Shown here: one piece after another, positions 1-11,710 of the stretch
How the letters are laid out: each line of letters opens with the position of its first letter
Numbering within the stretch: position 1 is the first letter of the stretch
Origin: Gigaspora rosea
Taxonomy: Eukaryota > Glomeromycota > Glomeromycetes > Diversisporales > Gigasporaceae
Direction of reading: 5' to 3'
NCBI GenBank assembly: GCA_003550325.1
Contig: QKWP01000058.1
Span: 389,617 to 453,616, forward strand
DNA length: 64,000 nt
Notes under the pieces: model-generated
What the model saw: the letters and a program-made list of their open reading frames with translations, nothing else
What the model was told of the DNA's origin: nothing
Database searches by the model: none
Program-made: the position numbers and the translations under genes

Positions 1-559
1 AAACGAAAATAGAAAAATAAATCAATCAACCAAATATTAACTTAAATTTAGTTTAAAAAATAAATTAATAGAATCGGTAATATATTATTAAGAAGTATAT
101 AATATCACTAATTTATCATTATATATCAACATAAAATAATAAAATATCGGCATAAATTTTGATTATAATTAGCGGTTTAACTACTCAGTATTATATCTTC
201 TAATAATGTAGTTGTTCATTAGAATATCAGCTTATATCATAAGCCAATAGTTAGTTGTTATATTAACCTTAATAATATCGGCCTTTTTTTGGTTTATATT
301 TTAAAAAATTAATATGTCAACAAGATATCGGATGGCAGATATTTATATGGTTATATTAATTAGCCGAATATCTTTTACCCGATTTTATAATGTTTGGTTT
401 GTTACATATTGCCTATAATCTTCTCAATATCAGCCTATCATATTAAAAAATTTTGACCAGTGACATCTACCTATTGTTCCATAATTATTACTATGTCCTT
501 TGACTTTAACTATCTCTACTTTTAAGTTTTGATTCATTTTGTATAGAGAATCTTGAGTA
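1..559. other. AT-rich stretch, no gene seen
   Basis: Very AT-rich DNA with recurrent short ATATCGGC/ATATCAGC-like words. No open frame of note on either strand. It may include the 3' untranslated end of the minus-strand LINE, but I could not place that end. Confidence 0.4.
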
Positions 560-589
560 TAAAATTATAGTTCTTTTAATATAGCCATT

Positions 590-760
590 CTTTATTTGAC
601 CTGAACCTTTCACTCCCATTGATTTCTAGGATTGCATCTATACTGTTAGTATAGATCTTGACCCCACTATCTTGTAGAGTTAATAATAAAACTACCTAAA
701 TTGCCACTAGTTCAGTTCTTGTCAAAGAGAACCATTCTTGTATACTAAGGTTCCACTTCT
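590..760 (-). pseudogene. LINE RNase H domain remnant
   Basis: Reverse translation gives EWFSLTRTELVAI followed by a stop and then a segment containing VKIYTNSIDAI. This matches the RNase H pattern of a conserved Glu in TRAEL followed by an Ala/Ile-rich helix and a TDS strand. The catalytic Glu is kept, but the Asp of TDS reads Asn (codon at about 645-647). With the stop after VAI, the domain is dead. It lies downstream of the reverse transcriptase, as expected for this LINE type. Confidence 0.75.
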
Positions 761-2299
761 AAATCATTTCTTTTCTATCCTTATCAACCTGTATCTATCC
801 TAAACCTTGCTTACAACTTATTCTGTTTTCTGAAATTTTTTTGTGCAGTGAACCATCTGTATAGAACACTAATGAATTTTCTGCTATACTAATATTTCTA
901 TTTAACTGCTCTAGTAGCAAATTTTCACAAAAGCAACCAAATTTCTGCCTTTTTATCAATTCTATTTCTATTCTATCTATATTTATTACCGCTATTAGGA
1001 TTGCTTTAGAAATTCTATCTAATTTCTTCTTCTTAACTACTCACTTCTCTAATGAGCTTTTAACTATATCTTTTGATATATCAAAAACCAATCACTCTTT
1101 TGTTTTTTGGCACACTGAATTGCCATGAAAATTTCTTTCTTCAGAACTCATTGCATTTGCACCTTATCTGCATTATTTACTTGATTCGCTACTAGTCTAA
1201 TTTTAGTCCCCTTATTATTGATAGATGACTATTCTTCTAATAGCACTTCCTTTTCTCTTTTTTTAACTACTCTTTATAAATCTATTTTGCTTTCTTTACT
1301 CTTCATTAGCACCCATACTTTTTTTCTCTTATCTAATAAAATCTCCTTTTATTTAATCACAGGTATCAATTTATTCCCTTCTAAAACTTCTTGTAGAAGG
1401 ATTTGCAAAAACTGTTTCCTCAATGTTTTTGAACCATTGAGGTACTTTTTCTCTATTCGATTTGTCTTTTGACTACATATATTGGCTCCATGAGATAAGT
1501 ATATCTCTTTTTTCATTCATAAGTTGGGGCAAGAAAAATAAGTCAAGTAACGCCAGCACTCTGGTATATTTAATTACTATTTTATCTTTAATCAAACTGA
1601 GAATTGCTATACTAGTACCATATAGCTTTCAGCTAACCTGTGATGTTCTAATAGAGATATTAATTTTTTTTGCCCTTAATAACACTAACATAGTTTGGTT
1701 AAATTTCTATAACTTTTTCAAAAGATTTAGATTATCAACATTATGGAGTCCAAAGTTCTCTACCAAGCCAGCTAATTTGTGAGCTTGCTCAATTCTAATT
1801 TCTATAATTGCACTGATCTGACTTTTGTCATTTAATTGATTGTGAACACTAGTAATTTGCTTATTTAGTAGCTCAGCCTCTAAAGTTCAAAAGCTTCCAA
1901 TATTTCTGTGTATTACTACATAATTAGATATCGTGATCTGGAGCTCAAGTTTGTTTTTTGCTAATCTAATAATCGGCTAATGAATTTTGTTAATTAATAC
2001 TTTTGATATTCTTGAGAGCTGAAGCAAATAACATAGCTTAGGAATAATGCACATGTTGTGATATGCACCAATTGACTGGCTGTTAGCCTTTTCCATCTTA
2101 ATGTTTTGACCATCTATTGCACTATTCTTTGGCTTTTAAAAACAATTGTTTTTCATACAATCTGCTGTTTAACCAAATACCTAGCAATCTTGTTATTTTA
2201 TATGGTTTCTCTTCTGCAATAAATTAACTACCAAAAGTGATACTTCTTTCTTCTAATTTTGTTTTTGAGTTAAAAACAATCAGATTTGACTTTTTGACA

Positions 2300-3400
2300 T
2301 TAATTTGTATATCATTGATCTGAAAGACTTGTTTGCTATCAACAACGTCTTTCCATGACCTGCTTGTTTGGTGCCAACCAAGTAGTATTATCTGCGTAAG
2401 CTACTATGGCCACCTTGATCTCTTTTTTTTGTACATGATCCATTGGCCCTAGCCTGGGTTCTAAGGTACTAATATAATAACCCAATTCAGCTAACTCTTG
2501 AACCCTTACCAAAAAGGAATCATAAAAAATGACCCAAAGCAAATGAGAAAAAACCTCTCCTTGTTCAATTCTATCTACTATTTTAACCAGATCTGTAAGA
2601 CTAGCTGCTATTATAATTTTTGATATACAATTCTCAAAGAGTGATAAAGTTAACTCTATTGCTTTGTCTGGTATTTTGATTCTTTCTATCACTCTTCTTG
2701 ACATATTAAGCGAGACCGAATCAAATGCCTTTTTCATGTTCTGCAGCACTAGCCACTGTTCTATATCCTTTTTTTTGCATCTTCTGCTATCATATTCACT
2801 ATATGTACTTGATGTTCAGTTGAGCCTCCAGACAAACCAGCGAAACTCTATCCCTTTAAAATTTGGTATTTAACTAGAACCGCTAATAGCCTATTTGTCA
2901 AAATTTTCATTATGCATTTTCTAAAATTTTTAAAAGAGCGATTGGTCTAGTATTTCCCAATTCATAATTCCTGCTTGTACTCTTCAGAATTGGGTATATT
3001 TGCGTACATTTCTGCTCTTTAAAAAATTTCACTTTTATAATACAATAATTTGTGAACTGATAAAAGATGTGTTGAGTAGAAGGGCTGGTATTCTTAATCA
3101 AGCTATAATACCTGAGATACTAGGAGCCGTTTGGTTTTAAGACTTTGCAGGACCAGGTACCACTCTTCTTCTGTAATTTCTAATAGTATATCCTGAAACC
3201 AAGTACTCTGAATACAATTCATTGTTTTGTAAATTTGTAACCATATGCTCTTTCTACTGAAATTTTCTGGCTTTCTTGCTCTTATTTGGTTTTCATAATG
3301 CATTTTTGTTTTCTCAAGAACTTTACTTGGACTCATTACTAACACTTTGGTTGCTCCTTCTTTTTTAAACACTACCACTTTACTTTGAAGTCAGTTTAGT
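2300..3400 (-). pseudogene. LINE reverse transcriptase remnant
   Basis: The best open piece (2749-2339) contains KKAFDSVSL (motif A region), EQGEVFSHLLW (motif B region, normally QG..SPLLW) and VAYADNTTW (motif C). Motif C is normally YADD. Here the second Asp is Asn (YADN at 2387-2398), and the residue just before MKKAFDSV, usually Asp, is Asn. Upstream pieces at 3378-3103 and 3101-2910 match the linker and fingers region in shifted frames. Enzymatic activity is not expected. Confidence 0.85.
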
Positions 3401-4140
3401 AAACTATTCAATATCTTTCCTTGATTATTGGCTATTATCTCACATCTACACTCTATACAATCCTCTATTTCTTTCCTTTTTTACTTTTCTATTTCATCTG
3501 ATCTTTTCTTGTTAACAATTCACCACCATTCTTTCATATCATCATACAAATCTTTTAAATTTCCCATTGGTGGCCATAGCATATTGAGATTGAATTTTTT
3601 GTTTTGTTTTGTGATATCTAAGTTTTTCCTCTCTGACATAATCTTAGAATTGATCTTTTTTACTGATCGCATCCACTTGCTAATTTTGGAAATTAACAAA
3701 GAAAGCTTAAATTTTTTATTAAAACCTTCTTTGCACAAAAGATTATTATACACCTTTTTTCTTGGTATGCTTCTATTTGCTGCTTCAATAATACTTAGTT
3801 TGATGATATTCCAAGCCTAATTTATTAGCTACAATTGGCAACTTCCTTTCCTATTTTTATTGATATTAGTGCATACAGCTTATCAAACACAGCTTTCTCC
3901 TTTTGTAGCTTTCTATTCAATACTGATTTATACTCCTTCCAATTTCTGTAGTCGCCTAATCATATTGATAAATTGTTCTGTAGTGCTTTCTGTTCTTTTC
4001 TATTGCTAATATTGAACCAAAAATCTGTGGGTTGAGCCATAATATTATAGAAGTTGTTTTGTGATCGCTACATGTAACAAACTGCATATCTAAATCTTTG
4101 CTGTGAGCAGACTTTTCATTAGATTTTCTGACACCCATAT

Positions 4141-4800
4141 TTAATCGATTCTTGTGCTACTTTGACTATTAGACCATGCGACTTCTTTTTCTGTTGGATG
4201 CAGAAATCTAAAAGTATTTATAAAATTATTTTTGTTTAACCATTTGTGTATTTTTGAAACTCTATAACTACTAGCTCTGTTTTTTGATATTTTATTTAAA
4301 TCTAGATCGACTATACAGTTGAAGTCCCCTAAAATTACTATATGCATTCGCATATTCCATTTGTTATATATATCTATGTTTTTATTTATCATTTTGTCCA
4401 TTTCGCTTTGTTATTTGGAGAAATAGATTGCAATTATGACTAGCTCCATATTTCTGAGATAAAGTCTTGCTACTATCATAAATTCACTGATTCTGTCTAT
4501 GCCACCAAAGTACTTTTCCCAACTATGTTTAATACCTAATGCCACACCTTGACTCTTTTTCTTATTTATTGATATATCTAACCAAAAAAATTTGAAATTT
4601 TCAACTTTTTTCCCTACATAAACCCTTTTTTTCTATTTATATTTGTTTTTGTTACTGCAATTATATTGAACATTTCTTTATTCAACCATTGGCCCAATAT
4701 TTCAAATTTTTGCTAATTTATTTTTAATCCATTAATATTGTGACAACCTATTTGCAAAGTTATTTCCTTTTGCAGTAACTTTTCCTATCTACAGTAGCAC
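4141..4800 (-). pseudogene. LINE APE-type endonuclease remnant
   Basis: Minus-strand translation shows the N-terminal CHNINGLK motif (near 4735), a GDFN motif (4318-4329) and a terminal STRID motif, which is the order seen in exonuclease-endonuclease-phosphatase domains of LINEs. Several in-frame stops interrupt the upstream half. The catalytic Glu of the usual ETN motif reads Lys (KTN, near 4670). It sits directly upstream of the reverse transcriptase region. Confidence 0.8.
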
Positions 4801-5249
4801 CAGGAATACTGCTTGATAAACCAATTAGTTCATCTACTACTCTATATACAACTAGTGTGCCCATTAGAAGCACAATAGTAAACTAGACTAACTCCTTTCA
4901 ATGCTATCGAGTCTGCTAGTAATGTTCAACAAAAACTATGTTTCAGTTGCTTCAGTTCTTGTTTTGTTATTTTACCCTCTATCTCTTTCAAGAAATCTTG
5001 TTTGCTTCTATCTAACAAATCTTTTTGAAGATTTTTGTTTACATTATCAACCCTCTTTTGGGTAGTTTTATATATGGGCTCCAACTCCTATTAAAGCTTG
5101 GTATTAAAGTAAAAAGCTTTAGATGAAACTGCCTTTTCCTTTTCTTGCCTGTTTATAAATTCTACAACTGAAAATATGACTGTTTTTGTACCTAAATAAC
5201 CAACTTGTCTTAACAACAGAACCTCTTTTGCATTCTTTGGGACATTTTT

Positions 5250-6240
5250 GAGCCTAGCATAAAATATTCTTCTTTTTTTCTAATACTGAGTTATTGCTTG
5301 TACCTGGTATGAATCTTGCTAAACTTCTATTAATTAATGAAAGGGGCCATAAATTTTTAACTACCTTCTCATACTTTCTTTTATCCATCTCAATAGCTAC
5401 CTCAGCTCTGGTCTTGTTGTTCCTTTCATATTTAATTTGAACTTCCCAGACTTTACCTATATTCTTAGCTATTGCAATCACATATCTATTGCTTATATTA
5501 TTTGGCAAGTTCCACAAAGTTGATTTTCTCATACCTTTGTGTTCAATTCTTTGGTATTTACTTTATCTAATATATTGATTTATATTGATTTGCTAACAAC
5601 TAGTTTCTATTTTAATACTAAGAGTTTCTTGTAGAGCCTCGTTTTTCTTAATCATATTAGATTCCTTCATTGTAAAGAACTCCTTTTGAGGCAAAAGTAG
5701 ATCTGCACCTTGTTCAAAACTAACCAACAGTTCATTTTTTACTTCATTATTCGCAGATTCCTTGTTTTTCTTTTTCTCTTTTTTCTTTATTTTATCTAAA
5801 AATCCTTTTTCTAATATGCTTGTATCTCCCTTAACCTGGGTAACTATAGCATTTTTCTTGTTTAAAAGTTTCAATAAACGATTTAATTATATTCTCTAGC
5901 TCACAATTACTATAATCAAATGTGACTGTTTTTGAGATTGTGGGTGCTAATTTTTTACTAAAGCTCTCTCCTAGCTTTGGCTTCAAAAACTTTGGCAGTA
6001 AGGTTGACTGTTTGGGTTCTTCTTCCACTACTAAAATTTGGTATTGTTCCCATTCGTATATTTTTGTTGCTATTCTTATAATAAAAACAGTTTTTCTGAA
6101 TAGGCTATTTCCAGAAATTTTGCTACTTCTTTATCTTTTTGTGAAACAGAAATCTGTACATTCTTTAGTTCATTTGAGATTTCTGTGTCTGTCTTTTTGA
6201 ATAAGTTCTTAAAATGCTCCAAATCTGCTCCATGATTATC
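5250..6240 (-). pseudogene. LINE ORF1-like region, broken
   Basis: Three minus-strand pieces (6028-5831, 5874-5593, 5532-5254) plus an upstream reading starting near 6235 encode Lys/Glu-rich helical sequence and then a compact segment (RKSTLWNLPN, later KVWEVQIKY and ARFIPGTS). The compact segment resembles the small RNA-binding domain found in ORF1 of fungal LINEs. The pieces lie in different frames. Assignment rests on position and general resemblance rather than on a unique motif. Confidence 0.55.
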
Positions 6241-6973
6241 TAATTTATATCTAATCTAGTATTTAAGTAATCACATGTATGTTTGACTATATACTAACAG
6301 TTATACTATTTTAGGCTAGATTCTTGCTTCTTTTTATTGATTCTATTGCTTCTAGAAGAGTATATGTATTTGTGCGTATTTGTTTATATCTACACATTTT
6401 AATTCTTTTTTGGCTTATCTTAGCTTATTATTTATTTGCTTATTCTGTGTTTGACTATATGTCTTTGTTTACTATTGCTTTATTGTTTTACAAGTAATTT
6501 TCATTTCTTTGATTATTAGCCTATGTATTCTTGTCATATTCCTTTCGTCATAATAGAGTTTGGATAAAATTCTTTTCTTTTCTTTTAAAGCTAGTTAATG
6601 TACTTTGCTATATAGACTTAGTTACTTTAGTACTAATTTCCTCAGCTCCGGAATTGGTTGTGAGATTCAGCAGGAAGAGTATTGCATATTTGAACTACTA
6701 GAAAATTAATAATACTAATTAACAAACAATGAATATAAATTCTAGTATTTTTATTTGCAAAAAGAATTAATCAATTTAAAGTACTGTTATAGAACAGGTT
6801 TCTAAATTTTAATTGCTAGAAAATTCCAAGTATTTCTATAGTATATTAAAAGAAATACAAAAAGAACATAGTTGTATAACATATAGTTTTATTATTTTAT
6901 TGTTTTATTGTTTTATAGTTTTATAGTTTTTTTTCAGTTACAAGATGAGATCATGCCTGAGTCTTTTTATTAA
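6241..6973. other. Non-coding; LINE 5' flank
   Basis: T-rich sequence with no supported frame. The start may be the LINE 5' untranslated region. A (TTTATTG/TTTATAG)n simple-repeat run lies at about 6886-6935, and a similar run recurs at 8412-8512. Confidence 0.4.
6886..6935. repeat. TTTTATTG/TTTTATAG simple repeat
   Basis: Seven-to-eight-base units alternating TTTTATTG and TTTTATAG. The same unit builds the run at 8412-8512, so the two runs bracket a 1.5-kb block. Confidence 0.7.
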
Positions 6974-7475
6974 GGGTAGAGTACACTATTTGCAAATTAT
7001 ATATAAAACAAATGTTAAAATTTTTTCTTTTTAAAATTAAAAATATTATATTTAGTAAACTACTTTAATTTCTAAAAAAATTGTAGAATAGGTTTTTCTA
7101 ATTCTAACAGTAGTAAAATTATTAAAATTGGTTAAATTCTCACAGAGAAACACATGTTTAAAGATTGGGTATTACAAATTGGTTACAAAAATTATATGAT
7201 ATAAACCAATCAGGATCATCGATTTTATGTCACCACAGAGAATTTGGGGTCACTACAAAGAACTTTATGATATATAAATATAGTTTTTTTAAATAGTACA
7301 AGTGTTTAAAGTTTCACTACTATAAAAGGAAAGATTTGATTTATGCGCCACTAATTTTTGATTAAAATTAATTGCAATTTAAAAAATTTTTATATGTGGC
7401 GTTTTTTGTAATACCTGTGTAAATTTTTTTCGTACATCAATTTTATATGAAAATGATCAACATTGGACTCTACCC
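6974..7475. mobile_element. MITE-like inverted-repeat element
   Basis: The left end GGGTAGAGTACACT is matched in inverted form by the right end (AC)TCTACCC. TTA lies on the outside of both ends, as expected for a 3-bp target duplication. The interior is AT-rich with no frame. TTA duplications are typical of PIF/Harbinger-type elements; the class is inferred. Confidence 0.55.
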
Positions 7476-8310
7476 TTAAGTATAGTTATCATTACAACAT
7501 CCATGACTATTGCATTAGATTACTACAACTACCAAGTACCGAAACTTAGACTATTTTATCTATGACCTAAACCTACCAGAGCATCCTATATGTCTCACTC
7601 ATATACTTAACCTGGTTTTTGTACCTTACATGTCAACTAATAGTACCTGTAGTACTACCGCTACCAGGTTCGTATCTCAAGCTATTTTTTTAATACTGCC
7701 GCAACCTGGCCCGTATTTCAAGCCACTACCTTTCTAGTAGTAGATATAGCATGATACATGCCCTTACAAAGTTCACCAATCCTGGTACTTCTCCCGTTCT
7801 TCTTTTGGTTTTTTTACAGTTGCTTTTCTTACCCTACCTCGCTTTCTTTCTCCAGTTACATTTCTACTCCCAATCTGTGGACCTGGAAGGAGTGGTCTGC
7901 CATTGGTGGACCCAATGGTCTCTCTCCTCTTGGTACATGCTTCTGTAACACATGACCTTTTCCTCTAGTGTGACTCGCGTGGTCTGATTGTTAAAGCCCG
8001 CAATAGGCCCTTTTGTTATAAGTTTGCTTCTGGTCAGTCCGCTTCTCGGTCAGTCCACTTTCGGTCTGTCCCTATCTGATTTCAGTTTAAGTACTGTCGA
8101 AAGTCAGCTACCTCTTTGCTTGGGTCTTGCCAAGTATGGTTTCCTTTTGTCCTATGGTTCTGTACGTAATATAGTGCCTGCGCTCTCCAGGATCTGTGCG
8201 CCCTAGTTCTGTGCATAACACAGCTCTAGAACTCCCAATGCAAGTTGGTATAACCCAGAAAGCAGATCTGTAAATTTGAGCTCAGAGTTCAGGTTACCGT
8301 GATGCAAATA
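7476..8310. other. GC-richer unique or repeat block, no gene supported
   Basis: Clearly higher GC than the surroundings from about 7540, with short direct echoes such as the repeated GGTCAGTCC words near 8035-8060. Small frames exist but show no domain, signal peptide or splice pattern. It could be the body of the tRNA-headed element next to it (minus strand), which is inference. Confidence 0.35.
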
Positions 8311-8408
8311 AATTTTTTGAAATCGTCTCTAGTGGGATTCGAACTCTGTATCTTTTGTTACAACTACTTGGGGGTAACAACAATCTAACTACACTATATG
8401 CCACACCC
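8311..8408 (-). mobile_element. tRNA-like SINE head (box A and box B)
   Basis: On the minus strand a TAGTGTAGTTAGA box-A-like stretch is followed by a 7-bp inverted repeat TTGTTAC/GTAACAA (anticodon-arm-like) and then GAGTTCGAATCCC, a good box B. This is an internal RNA polymerase III promoter layout. The acceptor stem does not close convincingly, so a tRNA-derived SINE is more likely than a functional tRNA gene. Confidence 0.55.
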
Positions 8409-8411
8409 AGT

Positions 8412-8512
8412 TTTATAGTTTTATTGTTTTATTGTTTTATAGTTTTATAGTTTTATTGTTTTATAGTTTATAGTTTTATGGTTTTATTGTTTTATTGTTT
8501 TATTGCTTTTCA
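8412..8512. repeat. TTTTATTG/TTTTATAG simple repeat
   Basis: About a dozen imperfect 7-8 bp units, the same as at 6886-6935. It directly abuts the tRNA-like head. Confidence 0.75.
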
Positions 8513-8913
8513 AAATATGTATAAACCCTAGTTTTTTTTACTTTCTTGCACACTGAACTCTGATTCCTCTCATTCTCCCTCATCTGCTTAAAAATAGTTA
8601 TATCTCTTGAATATTATTATCCAAATGATTTAATTAATAATCCACCAGTCAACTGATGCATAAACATAGTGTAAGGGGAGCACTATTTATCACCTGATTT
8701 TTTAGGTAGGTGGGGGTAGAGCAATTATCAGGTTCTATATATAATATAAAATATATAATATATATAAATATATATTTATATACATTATTATATATATATA
8801 ATTTTTAATATTGAATAACTTTTGATCTACCAGTCCATTTTTGATGATTTAACTACCAAAATGTTCACCTCAGTGAGACAATTCTACCAAGCCTAAAATC
8901 ACTAAAATCTGAT

Positions 8914-9033
8914 CTAGGTTGGCATGTCACAATATCCAATTGATTTCAATTTTTTTTGGACATATGTCCAATTTCAATTGGACATATGTCCAAAAAAATT
9001 GAAATCAATTGGACATTGTGATATGCCATCCCT
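8914..9033. mobile_element. 120-bp MITE with 9-bp target duplication
   Basis: A near-perfect hairpin: GGCATGTCACAATATCC at the left is the inverse of GGACATTGTGATATGCC at the right, with GGACATATGTCC on both arms. It is flanked by the direct repeat AAATCTGAT (8905-8913 and 9034-9042). The matching arm of the host element lacks the insert. A 9-bp duplication suggests Mutator-like mobilisation. Confidence 0.8.
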
Positions 9034-9189
9034 AAATCTGATTACAGGATCCTGAGATCAACAATAATTTGTATTTATAAACAATTAATAATTAGATATG
9101 TCTAATTCGGAGCACCTAAGTTCTATAATGAATGCCACGTGCATATCGATCAGAATCAGATTATTTTGGTACTATTCAATTCGTCTTAT

Positions 9190-9362
9190 TGAGAATAGTG
9201 CTCCTAGGTCCAGTCTGGGTCGGGTCCAGTCTGGGTCCGGTCCAGGATTAGGTCAGACTCAGACTCTAAATTTTACTAATTTCAGACTTCAGACCAAACT
9301 CAACTATGAGTCCGGTCCGGGTCTGGTCCGAAATCTGCAGACTGGTCTGAGTCCAAATATAA
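9190..9362. repeat. GGTCTGGGTCC-rich arm (inverse at 10540-10615)
   Basis: Repeated GTCTGGGTCCGGTCC-like words form a GC-rich segment. Its inverse (AGACTCAGACCAGTCTGCAG and following) lies at about 10545-10612, on the other side of the 327-bp array. Confidence 0.6.
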
Positions 9363-9380
9363 TTATATGTATTTTTTGGC

Positions 9381-10526
9381 ACTGAACAAGTTTACTTAGT
9401 GCATTTTGTTAGAATAAATTAGTAAAATTTTATGAATCATAAGATTTTATAGAATTTTATTAATAAAATTCTATAAAATCTTATAATTCACAAATTTTTA
9501 TTAATTAATTCTAACAAAATGCACTAAGTAAACTTGTTCAGCACCTAAAAATGCATTAAATTGGCAGGGTTGTTTTTATTTTACTTGAAATTTGGAGAAA
9601 AGATGCATAATTTTGGATTTTTGATCAAAAAAGTCAAATTTAAGCATCTTTTCTCCAAATTTCAAGTAAAATAAAAACAACCCTGCCGATTTAATGTATT
9701 TTTAGGTGCTGAACAAGTTTACTTAGTGCATTTTGTTAGAATTAATTAATAAAAATTTGTGAATTATAAGATTTTATAGAATTTTATTAATAAAATTCTA
9801 TAAAATCTTATGATTCACAAAATTTTACTAATTAATTCTAACAAAATGCACTAAGTAAACTTGTTCAGCACCTAAAAATACATTAAATCGGCAGGGTTGT
9901 TTTTATTTTACTTGAAATTTGGAGATAAGATGCTTAAATTTGACTTTTTTGATCAAAAATCCAAAATTATGCATCTTTTCTCCAAATTTCAAGTAAAATA
10001 AAAACAACCCTGCCGATTTAATGTATTTTTAGGTGCTGAACAAGTTTACTTAGTGCATTTTGTTAGAATTAATTAATAAAAATTTGTGAATTATAAGATT
10101 TTATAGAATTTTATTAATAAAATTCTATAAAATCTTATGATTCACAAAATTTTACTAATTAATTCTAACTTAATGCACTAAGTAAACTTGTTCAGCACCT
10201 AAAAATACATTAAATCGGCAGGGTTGTTTTTATTTTACTTGAAATTTGGAGAAAAGATGCTTAAATTTGACTTTTTTGATCAAAAATCCAAAATTATGCA
10301 TCTTTTCTCCAAATTTCAAGTAAAATAAAAACAACCCTGCCGATTTAATGTATTTTTAGGTGCTGAACAAGTTTACTTAGTGCATTTTGTTAGAATTAAT
10401 TAATAAAAATTTGTGAATTATAAGATTTTATAGAATTTTATTAATAAAATTCTATAAAAACTTATGATTCATAAAATTTTACTAATTTATTCTAACAAAA
10501 TGCACTAAGTGAACTTGTTCAGCACC
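9381..10526. repeat. Tandem array of 327-bp double-hairpin units
   Basis: GAACAAGTTTACTTAGTGCA begins at 9384, 9711, 10038 and 10365, a strict 327-bp period giving 3.5 copies. Each unit contains two long near-perfect palindromes: one centred in AATTTTATTAATAAAATT and one bounded by GGCAGGGTTG/CAACCCTGCC with centre TTGATCAA. Copies differ by only a few bases. Confidence 0.9.
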
Positions 10527-10959
10527 AAAAATACATATAAATATATTCAGACTCAGACCAGTCTGCAGACTTCAGACCAGACCCAGACCAGACTCAGACT
10601 TAACTAAAAAGTCTGAATATAAAAAATAAGTTACTTAGTAGTTTTAAAAATTACTATTAAAATTATACAAAAGTTGAACGATCTTGGGATCCTGTAATAG
10701 GATTTTGATAATTTTGGGCTTGTTAGAATTGTCTCACTGAGACGAACATTTTGGTAGTTGAATCATCCAAAACAGACCAGTAGATCAAAAGTTATCCAAT
10801 TTTTAATATATATATATATATTAGTAAATTTTAACCAATCAAATGCTTAGAAAATTTATCAGGTGGGGGTAGGGGGTCAGCTACTTAATGAAACCCTAAT
10901 CAGGTGATTTCTGGCGCTCCCTAACGTGATGCAAATTACTATATAAGTCATTTATAGAT

Positions 10960-11332
10960 GAAATGCCACAATCACCCAAGGAAAATATTTTTTTTACTAA
11001 GTTAATGAGTCATGTCGACTAATTAAAAGTTGTAGAGCTCGTCAAGATGCTCTAACGGTGGTTATATCATCAAAAACATCCTAGTAGATGTGGAGATATT
11101 ATTGAAAACGATTGGACGACTATATAAAATTCTATGTAAACAAACATTTGTTTACATAAAATTTTACATAGTCGCCTAATCGTTTTTTGAAGATAACTAA
11201 GCATCAACTGGGCCAATTTTGATGACTTACTACCTTTAGATTCGACATAATGAGCTTTACAACTTTCAATTAATTGACATGATTCATTAACTTAGTAAAA
11301 AAATATTTTTCCTTGAGTGATTGTAGCATTTC
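10960..11332. mobile_element. Hairpin MITE, copy 1
   Basis: GAAATGCCACAATCACC at the left is inverted as GTGATTGTAGCATTTC at the right. The two arms match through TTACTAAGTTAATGA, AGTTGTAGAGC and the central ACAAACATTTGT region. Confidence 0.7.
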
Positions 11333-11358
11333 TATCTATAATATAAATTATTATAGCA

Positions 11359-11710
11359 GAAATGCCACAATCACCCAAGAAAAAATTTTTTTACTAAGTT
11401 AATGAATCATGTTGCTTAATTGAAAGTTGTAGAGCTTGTCGAGATGCATCTAACTATAGTGAGATCATCAAATTGGCCCAGTAGATGCTGAGTTATCTTC
11501 AAAAAACGATTGGGCGACTATGTAAAATTTTATATAATCACCCAATAGTTTTTCGATGATATCTCCACATCTAATAGGCCGATTTTGATGATCTAACCAC
11601 CATTAGATGTGTCTCAACGAGCTCTACAACTTTCAATTAGTCGACATGACTCATTAACTTAGTATAACTTAGTAAGAAAAATATTTTTCCTTGGGTGATT
11701 GTGGCATTTC
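11359..11710. mobile_element. Hairpin MITE, copy 2
   Basis: Same family as the element just upstream, with ends GAAATGCCACAATCACC and GGTGATTGTGGCATTTC. It sits 26 bp away in the opposite half of the outer palindrome. Confidence 0.7.

Larger units (their letters stand above)
560..6240 (-). mobile_element. Decayed non-LTR retrotransposon (LINE)
   Basis: Read on the minus strand, this stretch holds in order an ORF1-like region (about 6240-5250), an APE-type endonuclease (about 4800-4140), a reverse transcriptase (about 3400-2300) and an RNase H domain (about 760-590). That is the usual order of RNase H-bearing LINEs common in Glomeromycotina. Every part is interrupted by stops and frameshifts, so the element cannot move on its own. 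No clear target-site duplication or poly-A tail was identified, so both ends are approximate. Confidence 0.85.
8674..10921. mobile_element. Long-TIR foldback element inserted in the outer element
   Basis: Terminal inverted repeats start AGGGGAGCACTATTTATCACC on the left and, read inverted, GGGAGCGCCAGAAATCACC on the right. Homology between the arms extends roughly 350 bp inward (for example TAACTTTTGATCTACC near 8835 and its inverse near 10785). TA borders both ends. There is no transposase frame, so it is non-autonomous. The interior holds a smaller MITE and a tandem hairpin array. Confidence 0.7.

Noticed and set aside
7751-8206. Overlapping small frames in the GC-richer block
   Set aside because: Higher GC alone makes open frames likelier; two overlap in different frames and none shows a domain.
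9098-9385. 95-codon frame
   Set aside because: Lies across the GGTCTGGG repeat and the first hairpin; explained by repeat sequence.
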